Positions 9,975 to 19,327 of a stretch of DNA of 64,000 nucleotides are shown here, piece after piece. Where the stretch lies: assembly GCF_900102885.1 (NCBI RefSeq), contig NZ_FNGE01000003.1, forward strand, positions 62,001 to 126,000, in the 5' to 3' direction. Under the pieces are notes generated by a model. That model was not told the DNA's origin and ran no database searches. It saw only the letters and a list, made by a program, of their open reading frames with translations. How positions within the stretch are numbered: the stretch's first letter is position 1; every line of letters begins with the position of its first letter. Source of the DNA: Paracoccus chinensis (lineage in GTDB: Bacteria > Pseudomonadota > Alphaproteobacteria > Rhodobacterales > Rhodobacteraceae). Position numbers and translations under genes: made by a program.

Positions 9975-9988
9975 TTGCGCTGCCGCAA
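9975..9988. promoter_or_regulatory. NnrR/Dnr-type operator upstream of pseudoazurin
   Basis: Perfect dyad TTGCG-CTGC-CGCAA. This is the consensus of NO-responsive NnrR/Nnr/Dnr regulators (FNR family: TTGAT-N4-ATCAA). Its centre is 77 bp upstream of the pseudoazurin ATG, so a class II (-41.5) site would put the transcript start near 9940. It begins 2 bp beyond the stop of the adjacent Crp/Fnr gene. Confidence 0.8.
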
Positions 9989-9989
9989 A

Positions 9990-10685
9990 CTAGTCGTCGA
10001 ATCCTGCAAGCTGCTTCAGCGCATCCAGGTCGGCGATCACGACCTTGCGCCGGCCGCGTCCCAGAACGCCCTGCGTTTCCCAGGCGGCCATGATGCGGGA
10101 CACGGTGTGCAGGGTATTGCCGCTCATGTCGGCGATGTCCTGGCGGGTCAGGGGATAGGGCAGCTCGATCCCGCCGTCGGTGTCCAGGGCACTCTCGCCC
10201 GCCTCGGACCAGAGCCGCAGCAGCAGGTTCGCGACCCGGCGGGCGGCTTCCTCGGTCGTCATCTCGCGCAGGCGGACATGGGCCTCGTCCAGCTTGCGCC
10301 CGATCGCCTGCACGATCGACAGCGTGACCGAGGGGGCGGCTCCCAGGACGGCCTTCCAGCGGTTGCGCGGCCAGACCAGCGCCACGCTGTCCACGATGGC
10401 CTCGCAGCTGCCGGGATACTCGTCGCGCTGCAGCGCCGGGGCGAAGCCGAAGAACTCGCCTGGGTGAACTATGCGGACGATCAGCTTCTGGCCGTCGGCC
10501 GTGACCTGCGTGACCTTCAGCCAGCCCTGCTTGAGCAGGAAGAAGCGGTCGGCCGGGTCGCCCTGCAGGAACAGCAGATCGCCGGGCGCCAGCCGGACGG
10601 TGCTGGTGCCCGACAGGATCGTGCGGACCTCTTCGGGGCTGAGGCCCTCGAACGCGCCGAGGTCGCTGGTCTGGTCATTGGGCAT
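9990..10685 (-). CDS. Crp/Fnr family regulator, NnrR/Dnr-like
   Basis: 231 residues: an N-terminal cyclic-nucleotide-type beta-roll ([23 protein letters not shown]), a long dimerisation helix, and a C-terminal winged helix with recognition helix [13 protein letters not shown]. It has no N-terminal cysteine cluster, so it is not an oxygen-sensing FNR. That and the nos/pseudoazurin/NnrS setting suggest the NO-sensing Nnr/Dnr branch, where heme is the probable sensor. SR in TVSR is shared with FNR, where it contacts the TTG half-site, matching the TTGCG box next door. Assignment to NnrR rather than another subgroup is inference. Confidence 0.85.
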   Translation of the reverse strand: MPNDQTSDLGAFEGLSPEEVRTILSGTSTVRLAPGDLLFLQGDPADRFFLLKQGWLKVTQVTADGQKLIVRIVHPGEFFGFAPALQRDEYPGSCEAIVDSVALVWPRNRWKAVLGAAPSVTLSIVQAIGRKLDEAHVRLREMTTEEAARRVANLLLRLWSEAGESALDTDGGIELPYPLTRQDIADMSGNTLHTVSRIMAAWETQGVLGRGRRKVVIADLDALKQLAGFDD

Positions 10686-10760
10686 GGAAGGGCCGCAGCC
10701 TCGCCGCTGGGAACTGACGCGCCCCTTTTAGCCCGCACGAAAAGGAAAAGTAACCGTGGC

Positions 10761-11039
10761 TCAGGCGCGCATCCGCGACACGTCCCAGGGCGGGTCCCAG
10801 GTCAGGTTGACCCGCGCGGTCCGAATGCCGGGCACCGAGAGCAGCGCGTGTTCGACGCCGGTGGACAGCAGCCCGGTCAAAGGACAGCCGCGCGTCGTGG
10901 TGGTCATCGTGACCTCGACCTCGGCTCCCCTGATTTGCGTGTCGTAGATCAGGCCCATCGCGGGCAGGCTGAGGCCGGTTTCAGGGTCCATGACGGATTC
11001 CAGCGCCACAGACACGGCGCGCCGCAGCGTTTCAGGCAT
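10761..11039 (-). CDS. DUF59/MIP18-family protein (SufT/PaaD-like)
   Basis: 92 residues. Recognisable features are LESVMDPETGLSLPAMGLIYD near the N-terminus, VTMTTTTRGCPLTGLL with a conserved cysteine, and the closing VNLTWDPPWDVSRMR. DUF59 proteins assist iron-sulfur cluster maturation (SufT, MIP18) or act within multi-component oxygenase assembly (PaaD). It is the last of three genes following nosX, overlapping the preceding DUF2249 gene by 8 bp. A role in supplying or repairing Fe-S clusters during denitrification is my inference. Start: the only ATG in the right place, inside the end of the upstream gene. Confidence 0.85.
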   Translation of the reverse strand: MPETLRRAVSVALESVMDPETGLSLPAMGLIYDTQIRGAEVEVTMTTTTRGCPLTGLLSTGVEHALLSVPGIRTARVNLTWDPPWDVSRMRA

Positions 11040-11535
11040 TGGCCCCCCTCCGCACCAGCAGCCGATAACCGCTGGCATCGGCGGCGTGGTTGCCGACCCA
11101 GGCGTGACCGCGCGCCTTGAGCTGAGGCAGCAGGAACAGTGGCTCCCGGTCCAGAAGGGCGAAGACCACCTCGCCGGGCTGCGCCGCCTCAAGTGCGGCA
11201 AGGATCCGGGTCATCGGCTCGGGCGGCTCGAGCCCCGTCAGGTCCAGAAGCTGCGAGGGCGCCGGCCAGTCTGCCGCCTCGAGCGAACTGCCCGCCGACA
11301 GCGCGCCGGGGGGCGGGCTGAAATCGACCTGCCAGACGTCGCCGCCAAGCGGATGCTCGGCAAAGGAAAAGCCGCGCTGGCGCATGACGCCGATCAGCGG
11401 CACGGGCCGGAAGGGCGCGATCAGGCGCAGCGTCTGGTCGGGCCCGAGCGCGTCGGCGGCCTGCATGATGGCCGAGAAGGGCTCTTGCCCCGAGGCGAGC
11501 ATCGCGCGCACGTCCAGGGTGACGATCGTGCTCAT
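11032..11535 (-). CDS. Tandem DUF2249 domain protein
   Basis: 167 residues forming two TusA-like DUF2249 units. The first, around residues 5-75, has LDVRAMLASGQEPF and the end motif GGDVWQVDFSPP. The second, around residues 90-160, has LLDLTGLEPPEPMTRILAAL and YRLLVRRG. DUF2249 proteins are frequent near nitric oxide and denitrification genes but none has a settled function. I start at ATG 11535 because CCGGAGGACC immediately precedes it; an ATG at 11556 that overlaps the upstream stop as ATGA is the alternative. No cysteine pair typical of sulfur carriers is seen. Confidence 0.8.
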   Translation of the reverse strand: MSTIVTLDVRAMLASGQEPFSAIMQAADALGPDQTLRLIAPFRPVPLIGVMRQRGFSFAEHPLGGDVWQVDFSPPPGALSAGSSLEAADWPAPSQLLDLTGLEPPEPMTRILAALEAAQPGEVVFALLDREPLFLLPQLKARGHAWVGNHAADASGYRLLVRRGANA

Positions 11536-11552
11536 CTGGTCCTCCGGTCGGG

Positions 11553-12827
11553 TCATGGGGTGATCTGCAGGATGCGGGGCGGGATGGACAAGGGGTCGGG
11601 CGGCAGATGCGCCAGGCGCCGCACGGCCAGGGTTTCCCGCGCGATCACGCCCGCGCCTGCCAGCAGCAGGATCGTGGCGCCTTGAGCGGGTACGGAAAGG
11701 CCAAGCGCAAGCGAGGCGGCAAGGACCGCAGTTCCCATGGCCCAGAGGGAAAGCCCAAGCGCGATGCGACGGGCGTCGGTCAGGGCGGCCGTGGGCGGAA
11801 CTGGGCCGAGGCCCATGCGGGGACCGAAAACCTCCATCCAGGTCAGGAAGCCGATGATCTTCGGAATGAAGGCCAGCGTCAGCCCCGACAGCCAGCCCAG
11901 CAGCAGAAGCGCGCCGCCCGCCACCGCCAGCGCCTGCGATCCGGCAAGCGCGGCCGCGACCAGCACCATCGCCGCAGGTCCGAGCGTGACCGCAGCCCAC
12001 AGGCCGCCGCGCAGCGACACGTCGGGCTTCTTCAGCTTGCGCTGCCTGTTCATGCGCGCGCCCGTTCCAAGATACTGCCCCACCGCCGCGACGGCGGCGC
12101 CCAGCATGGGCCACGGCCCGACCGCAGGCAAGGCAAGGGCGGCCAGCGTTGCGATGGCTGCAAGCGCCCCCGGCGCCGCAAGGCTTCGGCGCGAGGGCTG
12201 AGGGGCAAGGCCGAACATGGCAAGGAACTGGAACGATACCGCCATTGCGCCAAGCGTGAACCACAACCCCAGCCCGAGAAAGCCGTGCAGCAGGCGCAGC
12301 GCAGGGCCGGGCGCCAGCGGGACGACTCCTGCGCGCGCCAGGGCGAAGGCCACGCCTAGCGCCACCGCCGCGGCCATGCCTGCCAGAGACAGCGCCAGTA
12401 GGCGGGACAGCGGCAGGCGGGCAAGCGCATGGGCCACGCAGGGCGCCAGCATCGCCAGCGCCATGGCCGCCGCCATTGCCAGCAGCACCGCAGCCAGCGT
12501 GAAGGGGCCGGGCTGGGCCTTCCAGAAGCCCAGCGCCAGCGACAGGGCGCCGCCGCTCCAAAAGCCCAGTGCCAAGGGCGACAGCCAGTCCAGCGCCAAG
12601 GGGACTGCGGTCAGCACCGGCACGAACTGCAGCGAGGCGCCGATCATCAGCGTCCCGATCCACCCCACGGCCAGCAGATGCAGGATGGCGCGGCTCTCGC
12701 CGGCTTCCCAGGCGGCGAAGGGGGCGCCGTGGCCCGTGGCCATCAGGGCAAGCGCCAGGAACAGCATTCCGAGACCCGCTGCGAACCAGGCGGGCGTCCA
12801 GCGGGCCATGTGGATCTCGCCCGACAT
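11553..12827 (-). CDS. Polytopic membrane protein of a denitrification cluster, function unknown
   Basis: 424 residues, almost wholly hydrophobic, with about 12 membrane helices. Possible heme or metal ligands include the histidine in RAILHLLAVGWIG and the pair near RLLHGFLGLGLWF. A conserved-looking block FIPKIIGFLTWMEVFGP follows. It recalls NnrS and heme-copper oxidase subunit I in general topology, but I could not place it in a named family. It starts 7 nt after nosX and overlaps the next gene, so it is an extension of the nos operon. It could serve as a heme/copper protein or transporter in NO defence; this is inference. Confidence 0.75.
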   Translation of the reverse strand: MSGEIHMARWTPAWFAAGLGMLFLALALMATGHGAPFAAWEAGESRAILHLLAVGWIGTLMIGASLQFVPVLTAVPLALDWLSPLALGFWSGGALSLALGFWKAQPGPFTLAAVLLAMAAAMALAMLAPCVAHALARLPLSRLLALSLAGMAAAVALGVAFALARAGVVPLAPGPALRLLHGFLGLGLWFTLGAMAVSFQFLAMFGLAPQPSRRSLAAPGALAAIATLAALALPAVGPWPMLGAAVAAVGQYLGTGARMNRQRKLKKPDVSLRGGLWAAVTLGPAAMVLVAAALAGSQALAVAGGALLLLGWLSGLTLAFIPKIIGFLTWMEVFGPRMGLGPVPPTAALTDARRIALGLSLWAMGTAVLAASLALGLSVPAQGATILLLAGAGVIARETLAVRRLAHLPPDPLSIPPRILQITP

Positions 12828-12834
12828 GGTGGCC

Positions 12835-13764
12835 TCAGCCGAACAGGCTCTCGCGGCCCTGCGCGTCCAGCGCGCGGACCTGGATGCCAGGCAGGGTGCC
12901 GACGGCCTTACCGATCACGGGTGCCGGGGCGAGGGCCAGACCCGTGGACAGGGCATCGGCCAGCCCCGCCTGAGACGCGATCACGGCGACCCGCCGCCAC
13001 TCGGCCCGAGGGGCGCCCGAGGCGGGATCGATGAGGTGGGGCAAGTGGCCTTCGGCGTCGAAGGTGAAGCCCGAGGGCTCGGTCACGGCCAGCGCGCGGT
13101 CGGCAAGCTCGACCTCTCCGCCGCCCGACAGGCCGACCCGCCAGGGGGCTGCGGCGCTGCGGCCGCCTATGGCGCTGATCTCGCCCATGTTCACCAGCGT
13201 GTTCACCGCGCCTTCCGCCCGCAGCATCGCGGCAATGCGGTCGGAAATGTAGCCCTGCGCGATGCCGTTCAGCGTCAGTTCCATCCCGCGCGGCAAAACG
13301 ACGCGGTCGCCGCCCATGGTGATGCGATGGAAGCCGACCAGGCTGCGTGCGCGAGTCAGGGCCGCTGCATCCGCGCCCGTCGCGTAAGCGCGCCACAGCG
13401 GCTGGATGGTCGGATCGAAGCGCCCGCCCGTCGCCTCATGCGCGGTTTGCGCCAGCCGCAGCGCCTCGACCAGTTCGGGCGAGGGGGCAGCCAGCGCGCC
13501 TGTCCGGTTCAGTTGCGACAGCTCGGACTCGGCGCGGTAAAGCGTGAAGATGCCTTCCAGCCGCCGCAGCTCGGCTTCCACCCGTCGCAGGATGGCGGCG
13601 GCGCGGGCAGGATCGGGATGGCTCAGGATCAGCGTGGCCTCGGCCCCCATCGCCTGACCGCGCCATGTGACAGGCTGCGGCGCGGCGAGGACAGGGCGCC
13701 CGGCCAGCGCCACGCCCATGGCGGCGGCGATGGTGATGAACCGGCGGCGGTCAATGCGCGGCAT
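12835..13764 (-). CDS. nosX: NosX, periplasmic FAD:protein FMN transferase (ApbE family)
   Basis: 309 residues with a Tat-type leader (RRRFITIAAAMGVALAG) ending near VLAAP. ApbE-fold landmarks are VEAELRRLEGIFTLY, ATGGRFDPTIQPLW, LNGIAQGYISDRIA, NMGEISAIGG and a C-terminal ADALSTGLAL. NosX attaches FMN covalently to a threonine of NosR, which supports nitrous oxide reduction. It overlaps nosL by 14 bp and is the last classical nos gene here. Confidence 0.93.
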   Translation of the reverse strand: MPRIDRRRFITIAAAMGVALAGRPVLAAPQPVTWRGQAMGAEATLILSHPDPARAAAILRRVEAELRRLEGIFTLYRAESELSQLNRTGALAAPSPELVEALRLAQTAHEATGGRFDPTIQPLWRAYATGADAAALTRARSLVGFHRITMGGDRVVLPRGMELTLNGIAQGYISDRIAAMLRAEGAVNTLVNMGEISAIGGRSAAAPWRVGLSGGGEVELADRALAVTEPSGFTFDAEGHLPHLIDPASGAPRAEWRRVAVIASQAGLADALSTGLALAPAPVIGKAVGTLPGIQVRALDAQGRESLFG

Positions 13765-14299
13765 GGGCCTGCTCCTCGGGATCGTCCATCGGCGCGTCGC
13801 CGTTCTCGTCGCCGCCGCCCAGAACCTGCTCGGGCGTCAGCTCGGCATAGGCTAGGACCGTGCCGCCCTGCTCGGCGGCAAAGGCCTCGGCGGCCTCGCG
13901 GGTGGAAAAGGGCACGATCTCGGACCCGCCCATGCCGCCCCGCGCCTCCGATCCCTCGACATAGAAGGCCTGCCGCGCCTCGACCCAGTTGTCGGCGCCC
14001 GGCTCGGCCCAGCTTGCCGCGCGGCCCATGTCCGAGACATAGACGGCGGCATAGTCCTTGGGCTCGTCCGGCATCATGGTGAAGGCCAGCGTGTCGCGGG
14101 CCGAGGAGAACCAGAAGGGATCGTGCCCCTCGGCCAGGATCACCTGCCCCTTGGGGCCCTCGTGCTCGGACAGGTTCATGCCGCAGTAGCGGCCGACCGC
14201 GTCCGCCGTCAGCGTCACCGGCGGGGCCGAGGCCACGGTCTCCTCGCGGCAGCCAGCCAGCGAGAGGGCCAGAAGCGCGGCAAGGGCAAGGCGTTTCAT
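13751..14299 (-). CDS. nosL: NosL copper-chaperone lipoprotein
   Basis: 182-residue outer-periplasm lipoprotein that carries Cu(I) to nascent NosZ. The lipobox LSLAGC puts the lipidated cysteine at residue 17. YCGMNL places C39 and M41 in the copper-binding CxM motif. The GHDPFWFSSARDTLAF and VPFSTREAAEAFA blocks are typical of NosL. The C-terminus is acidic and ends HAAH, perhaps an additional metal site. Its ATG touches the nosY stop (1-bp overlap). Confidence 0.92.
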   Translation of the reverse strand: MKRLALAALLALSLAGCREETVASAPPVTLTADAVGRYCGMNLSEHEGPKGQVILAEGHDPFWFSSARDTLAFTMMPDEPKDYAAVYVSDMGRAASWAEPGADNWVEARQAFYVEGSEARGGMGGSEIVPFSTREAAEAFAAEQGGTVLAYAELTPEQVLGGGDENGDAPMDDPEEQAHAAH

Positions 14300-15177
14300 C
14301 AGAGGTTCCTTCGCGAAAAGACGGCCATCGCAAGGCCAAGCGGCAGGGCGCACCACAGCACCAGCGCGCCGACCAGGATGCCGGGGGTCAGGGCCGAGTT
14401 GTCGAAGACCCCGCCCATGCCCGACAGCATCGCCGACGAGCCCTCGCCCAAGGTCAGCAGCCGGTAGGCGTCGGTCGGGTTCAGCACCAGTGCCAGGTCC
14501 ATGGTCCAGCCGGGGATCGCATGGCCCCCTTGGGCCACCAGCACCGCCAGCAGCGCCATGTCGTAGATCGCCACGAACAGCAGCCACAGGCCGATGGAAA
14601 TGCCGGCGGCGGTCGAGCTTTCCTGAACCGAGGCCGAGGCCAGCAGCCCAAGCGACAGGAACACCGCGCCCAGCAGGATCGAGGCCCCGGTCATGGCGCC
14701 GAAGGCCTGCCAGCCCTCGGTCCCGTGCTGCCAGACGACGAAGCCGGCGGCGAAGGTGAAGCCGATGACCGTGGCGAAAGCCATGATGCCAAGCTGGCCC
14801 AGGAACTTGCCCGCGATCACCTGCCAGCGCGACAGCGGGTGGCTGAGCAGCAGCAGCAGCGTGCCGCCCTCGGCCTCACGCGTGATGGCGTTGTGCGAGA
14901 TCAGCAGCGCGATCAGCGGCACAAGGAAGATGGTCAGGCTGGCAAGCCCCACGACGACAACGTCAAGCGCCCCCGTCGAGGTCGAGCCGGTCGGCGCCGA
15001 TCCCAGCGCCGCGATGGCTGAGGCCAGCGCCGCCAGCAGGACGGTGGTGGACACGACCCACCGATTGCGGAGGCCTTCGGCGAGTTCGCGTCGGGCGATG
15101 GTCAGGACGGGCGAGGTCGGCATGGTAGGGCGGCGTGTCGCAGCGGGCAGGGCGAAGGATGTGGTCTCGGTGGTCAT
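14299..15177 (-). CDS. nosY: NosY, ABC transporter membrane subunit
   Basis: 292 residues with six membrane helices. NosY pairs with the ATPase NosF and periplasmic NosD to mature the CuZ centre of NosZ, now thought to move copper via NosL. The pattern LTIARRELAEGLRNRWVV, the first helix, and the ISHNAITREAEGGTLLLLLSHP elbow are typical. It overlaps nosF by 4 bp and abuts nosL. Confidence 0.93.
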   Translation of the reverse strand: MTTETTSFALPAATRRPTMPTSPVLTIARRELAEGLRNRWVVSTTVLLAALASAIAALGSAPTGSTSTGALDVVVVGLASLTIFLVPLIALLISHNAITREAEGGTLLLLLSHPLSRWQVIAGKFLGQLGIMAFATVIGFTFAAGFVVWQHGTEGWQAFGAMTGASILLGAVFLSLGLLASASVQESSTAAGISIGLWLLFVAIYDMALLAVLVAQGGHAIPGWTMDLALVLNPTDAYRLLTLGEGSSAMLSGMGGVFDNSALTPGILVGALVLWCALPLGLAMAVFSRRNL

Positions 15178-16046
15178 GCGGCCTCCCGGCGCAGGAAATG
15201 CGCGTAGATGTCGTCGAGGCTGGGGTCTTCCAGCGTGATGTCGCGCGCGCCTGCGTCAAGCGCGGCGCGCAGGGCGGCGGATTTCTCGGACTCGGACAGT
15301 TCGACTTGCCAGTGATCGCCGATGCGGGTGCCCGCTCGCGGCGCGGCCTCGCTGCGGAAACGCAGGACCGAGGGCAACCCGGCCAGCCGGCGCAACTCCT
15401 CCATCGTGCCGTCGGCGATCAGGCGGCCGCGGTTCATCACGAGGACGCGACCCGCCTCACCTTCCAGTTCGGTCAGCGCGTGCGAGGACAGAAGGACCGT
15501 CGCGCCCTCGCGGGCGAGGTCGGCGACGATCCCGTAAAGCTCGCGCCTGAGCGCGGGGTCGAGGCCCGAGGTCGGCTCGTCCAGCAAAAGCAGGCGCGGC
15601 TGGCCCAGGATAGCCTGTGCGAGGCCCAGCCGCTGCCGCATCCCCTTGGAATAGCCGCGCACCGGCCGGTCGGCGGCATCGGCCAGCCCCACGCGGGCAA
15701 ACAGCGCGTCATGGCCCTGCGCGGGCAGGCCCTTGAGGCGGGCATAGAAAGCCAGCGTCTCGCGGGCGGTGAAGCTGGGATGGAACTGGACGCTTTCGGG
15801 CAGGTAGCCCAAGGCCTGCCGGGCATGGCGGCCCTGCGCGGGATCGGCGCCCAGCACCTGCAGCAGCCCTCCGTCGGGGCGGACAAGGCCCAACATCATC
15901 TTGATCTGCGTGGTTTTTCCCGCGCCATTATGGCCGACCAGCGCCACCACCTCGCCCGGCGACAGCCGGTAGCTGAGATCGTGGACCACCTCGCGCCCGC
16001 CATAGGACTTGCGGACGCCGTCGAGGATCACGGTTGCATCGCTCAT
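15174..16046 (-). CDS. nosF: NosF, ABC transporter ATPase
   Basis: 290 residues. Walker A GHNGAGKT is at about residues 39-46, the signature reads YSKGMRQRLGLAQ, Walker B is LLLLDEPTSGLD, and the switch histidine lies in SSHALTE. It energises the NosDFY complex that builds the copper centre of nitrous oxide reductase. I start at ATG 16046 ([11 protein letters not shown]), which overlaps the nosD stop by 4 bp. Confidence 0.94.
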   Translation of the reverse strand: MSDATVILDGVRKSYGGREVVHDLSYRLSPGEVVALVGHNGAGKTTQIKMMLGLVRPDGGLLQVLGADPAQGRHARQALGYLPESVQFHPSFTARETLAFYARLKGLPAQGHDALFARVGLADAADRPVRGYSKGMRQRLGLAQAILGQPRLLLLDEPTSGLDPALRRELYGIVADLAREGATVLLSSHALTELEGEAGRVLVMNRGRLIADGTMEELRRLAGLPSVLRFRSEAAPRAGTRIGDHWQVELSESEKSAALRAALDAGARDITLEDPSLDDIYAHFLRREAA

Positions 16047-17380
16047 GGCAGCGGCCTTTCGGAGTTGGGGAACATCAGGGGCGCGCTGTCGGTGACACCC
16101 CCCGGCAGCACGGCGGGAAAGCGGCTTTGCGCGAAGCGGATGATCTGCACGGCGGGGCTGGTCAGCAGCATCCGCGCCTGCGGGGCCGTCCACATCACCT
16201 TGTCCACCATGTCGTTCGGGCGGTAGACCGAATCCGCCAGCCCGTCGCCGTCCAGGTCGAAGGCCGCATTGTCGGACCAGTAGTTGCCCACGCCATCCTC
16301 GGACCATTCGAGGGTCCGGGTGCCCACGTATTTCACCTGCACCCGGTTGTTCACGAAGTCATTGCGCGAGACCTTGTTGCCCTCGGCCCCGGCAGTGAAG
16401 TGGATGCCGGTGCCGCAACCCTGAAAGCGGTTGCCGGTGAACCTGTTCTTGTTGGCGTTGTAGATGAAGACGCATTTCTGCGGCGCGACATGGTCGCTGC
16501 CGGGTTCCGCGGCGGGCACGCCTTCCTCGCTCGACTGTCCCATGTCGCGCCACCGGTCGGGCGAGGCGGGATGGCCGATCACCGTGTTGCCGGTCAGGAC
16601 CGAGCGGTTGGCCGAGTTGAACAGGAAGCCGTAATCGCGGTCGTTCTCGCTGCGGTTGCCGGTCACGCGCAGCCGGTCCGAGAACATGATCGCGTAGCCC
16701 ATGCTGTTGTCGCGCGAGTCGTTGTCGATCACCTCGCTGTCCGAGGTGTTCATGTAGTGGATGGCGAAGCGGGTGTTCCGCATCCGGTTGGCACGGAAGA
16801 CGTTCTTCTTGGACACCGTGACGAAGATGCCGTCGCGCCCCTGGGTGATGTCGTTTTCCTCGATCACCGCGCCGGGGGCGTTCCAGACGGTGACGCCATT
16901 GCCAAGCTCGGCCTGCCGCCCCAACCGCCCCACGATGGTGTTGCGCGCGACCAGCGAGTCCTTTGCGCCCTGCACGCGGATGCCATGCAGGTTGTCGGTC
17001 AGGCGGTTGCCCTCGACCCGCGCCCGCGTGGCCTTCTTCGTCAGGAAGACGCCGGAATCCATCCGGTCGAGGTCGGCGCCGGAACGGGTGATCTCCAGCC
17101 CCGTGACGGTGCTGTCGGGGGCATCGACCTCGATGACATGGCCTGCATGGCCACCATCCACCACCGCGCCGGGCTCTCCCTTCAGGACCAGCGGCTTGTC
17201 GAGAACGAGGGGGCCGGACCACCGGCCCTCTCGCAGGATGATTTCGTCGCCCGCCGCCGCCCCGGCCAGCGCGTCCGCCAGTTCGGCGTCCGAGCCGGGC
17301 CGCCAGGTGGCGGCTGCCAGCGGGGCGGCCCAGAGGACCGCGGCCGTCAGCATCAGGGCAAGGGGGGACAAGCGGGTCAT
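16043..17380 (-). CDS. nosD: NosD, periplasmic beta-helix maturation protein
   Basis: 445 residues with a signal peptide ending near LAAAT. The mature part is a right-handed parallel beta-helix of the CASH/pectate-lyase type with many repeated NxF/GNR turns (for example [30 protein letters not shown]). NosD docks on NosFY and hands copper to NosZ. The ATG at 17380 overlaps the nosZ stop (ATGA). Length and position are standard. Confidence 0.94.
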   Translation of the reverse strand: MTRLSPLALMLTAAVLWAAPLAAATWRPGSDAELADALAGAAAGDEIILREGRWSGPLVLDKPLVLKGEPGAVVDGGHAGHVIEVDAPDSTVTGLEITRSGADLDRMDSGVFLTKKATRARVEGNRLTDNLHGIRVQGAKDSLVARNTIVGRLGRQAELGNGVTVWNAPGAVIEENDITQGRDGIFVTVSKKNVFRANRMRNTRFAIHYMNTSDSEVIDNDSRDNSMGYAIMFSDRLRVTGNRSENDRDYGFLFNSANRSVLTGNTVIGHPASPDRWRDMGQSSEEGVPAAEPGSDHVAPQKCVFIYNANKNRFTGNRFQGCGTGIHFTAGAEGNKVSRNDFVNNRVQVKYVGTRTLEWSEDGVGNYWSDNAAFDLDGDGLADSVYRPNDMVDKVMWTAPQARMLLTSPAVQIIRFAQSRFPAVLPGGVTDSAPLMFPNSERPLP

Positions 17381-19326
17381 GCCGAGGCAGGCTCCACCAG
17401 CATGCGGCCCTTCATCTCCATGTGCATCGCATGGCAGAACCACGAGCAGTAGTACCAGTAGACGCCGGGCCGGTCGGCCTTGAACGTCACCGAGGCCGTG
17501 GCCTGCGGCGCCACCTCGAAGTTGATGCCGTAGTTCACGATCGAGAAGCCGTGGGTGAGGTCCTCGATCTCGTCGATGTTGGTGATGTAGACCGTCACCT
17601 CGTCGCCCTGCCGGACGTTGAAGCTGTCCAGCCCGAAGGCCGGCGCGGACGAGGTCATGTAGACGCGGACCTTGCTCGGGTCGGCCGCGTCGCGGATCAC
17701 CTCGCTGTCCATGGTCAGGTCGATGCCATCCGCCTCGGCCTGCTTTACCGCATCCGCGAAGAAGGGGTCGTTGCGGTCCCAGACATGGACGGGGTTGATC
17801 TTCGACGCATGGACGATGGTCGCGTCATGGGGTTCGGCAAAGGTCGGGTTGTCGTGGACGATCCGCATCTCGTCGCCCGAGATGTCGATCAGCTGGTCGC
17901 ATTCCGGCTTCAGCGGGCCCACGTTCAGGAAGCGGTCCTTCGAGAACTTGTTGAGCGAAATGAGCCACTTGCCATCCGCCTCCTTGGTCTGGCCCATCGA
18001 GGTGTGGTTGTGGCCCGGCTGGTAGTGAACGTCCAGCTTCTGCCGGATGGGGTCCACCTGCTCGCCGTTGTAGGCGCGGATCGCGTCCTCGATGTTCCAC
18101 TTGCAGACCTGGCTGTCGATGAACAGCGTGGTATAGGCGTTGCCGCGCCCGTCATAGGCGGTGTGCAGCGGGCCGAGGCCCAGTTCGGGTTCCGCCACCA
18201 CGCAGTCGCGCCCGCTGATCTTGCCCGCGAACAGGTCGTCGAAGCGGCGCACGTCGAAGACGGTCACGGTCGGGGCCAGCTTGCCGTTTGCCACGATGTG
18301 GATGCCGTCGGGCGCCGTGTTGATCCCGTGCGGCCCGTTCGAGACGGGGATGTAGCGGGTCAGCTTGTTGTTCTCGCCCCGCCCGTCCAGCACGCGCACG
18401 CCGTTCAGCATCTGGCCTTCGCCCGCAGCCACCGCATCTTCGATGGCCTTGAGGTTGAAGATGGTCAGCCAGTCCTGCTCCTTTTCCATCATCTCGGGCA
18501 GGGTCACGCCCTTCTCCGAGTTGTAGCAGGTCGCGAAGGCGTACTTGCCCTGATAGTCGGCGTCCACGTTGTCGAGGTTGCCGTCCACGATGATTTGCCA
18601 GGCGACCTCCATCGTGTCGCCGTCGATGGCCGAGAAGATCGAATAGTACTGCGACGGATCGTCCAGCACCGAGCCGTCGTTCTGCAGCGGCACCCCGTCC
18701 TCGCCATTGGCGAAGACATAGCCGGTGCGCGGGTATTTCTGCACGCGCAGCCCGTGGACCGTGTGCTGGTTCGGCAACTGGATGATCTTGTCGGTCTTCA
18801 TCACGTCCAGCCGGATGCGGGCGACGCGGGTGTTGGCCTTGTCGTTGATGAAGAGATAGCGCCCGTCATAGGTCCCGTCGGTGAAGGACGGATGCGGGTG
18901 GTGGGCGTCGCCGTTCAGGTAGATGCCGCCCTTGTCCTCGAGATAGGCGCGGGTTTCGGGCGTCAGGCCGTCGGTCAGGATCTTGCGCGACTCGTTGGTC
19001 TGGCCCCAGCCGGTGGCGCTTTCGCGGTTGAAGACGGGGATGCGGATCAGTTCGCGCATCGAGGGCGCGCCGACGACGCGGACCTCGCCCGAATGGCCGC
19101 CGGACAGGAAGACGTAGTATTCGTCAAGCTCGCCCGGGCCCACGTGATAGGGCTGGCCGCCGGCCTCGCCCTGCGCGGCGGCCTGGGTGGCGATGCCGCC
19201 CGCGACAAGCCCCGCACCTGCGCCCAGCAGGGCGCGCGGCGCCACGGTGCCCGCGCCTGCGGCCAGCGCCATCGTGCTGCCCAGCAGTTGGCGGCGGTTC
19301 AGCCCCGTTCTGGTTTCTTCGGTCAT
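17377..19326 (-). CDS. nosZ: Nitrous oxide reductase NosZ
   Basis: 649-residue periplasmic copper enzyme reducing N2O to N2. It has a Tat leader ([17 protein letters not shown]) typical of clade I NosZ. A seven-bladed propeller follows with conserved histidine blocks that bind the CuZ cluster ([28 protein letters not shown]). The C-terminal cupredoxin domain has the CuA motif C-x3-C-x3-H-x2-M at C627, C631, H635 and M638. AAGGAG precedes the ATG. It sits between nosR and nosD in one operon. Confidence 0.98.
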   Translation of the reverse strand: MTEETRTGLNRRQLLGSTMALAAGAGTVAPRALLGAGAGLVAGGIATQAAAQGEAGGQPYHVGPGELDEYYVFLSGGHSGEVRVVGAPSMRELIRIPVFNRESATGWGQTNESRKILTDGLTPETRAYLEDKGGIYLNGDAHHPHPSFTDGTYDGRYLFINDKANTRVARIRLDVMKTDKIIQLPNQHTVHGLRVQKYPRTGYVFANGEDGVPLQNDGSVLDDPSQYYSIFSAIDGDTMEVAWQIIVDGNLDNVDADYQGKYAFATCYNSEKGVTLPEMMEKEQDWLTIFNLKAIEDAVAAGEGQMLNGVRVLDGRGENNKLTRYIPVSNGPHGINTAPDGIHIVANGKLAPTVTVFDVRRFDDLFAGKISGRDCVVAEPELGLGPLHTAYDGRGNAYTTLFIDSQVCKWNIEDAIRAYNGEQVDPIRQKLDVHYQPGHNHTSMGQTKEADGKWLISLNKFSKDRFLNVGPLKPECDQLIDISGDEMRIVHDNPTFAEPHDATIVHASKINPVHVWDRNDPFFADAVKQAEADGIDLTMDSEVIRDAADPSKVRVYMTSSAPAFGLDSFNVRQGDEVTVYITNIDEIEDLTHGFSIVNYGINFEVAPQATASVTFKADRPGVYWYYCSWFCHAMHMEMKGRMLVEPASA

Positions 19327-19327
19327 C

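Noticed and set aside
12217-14082. 621-codon plus-strand frame opposite nosX and nosL
   Set aside because: Low-complexity Arg/Ala/Pro sequence, no ribosome-binding site, and it runs antisense to three supported genes.
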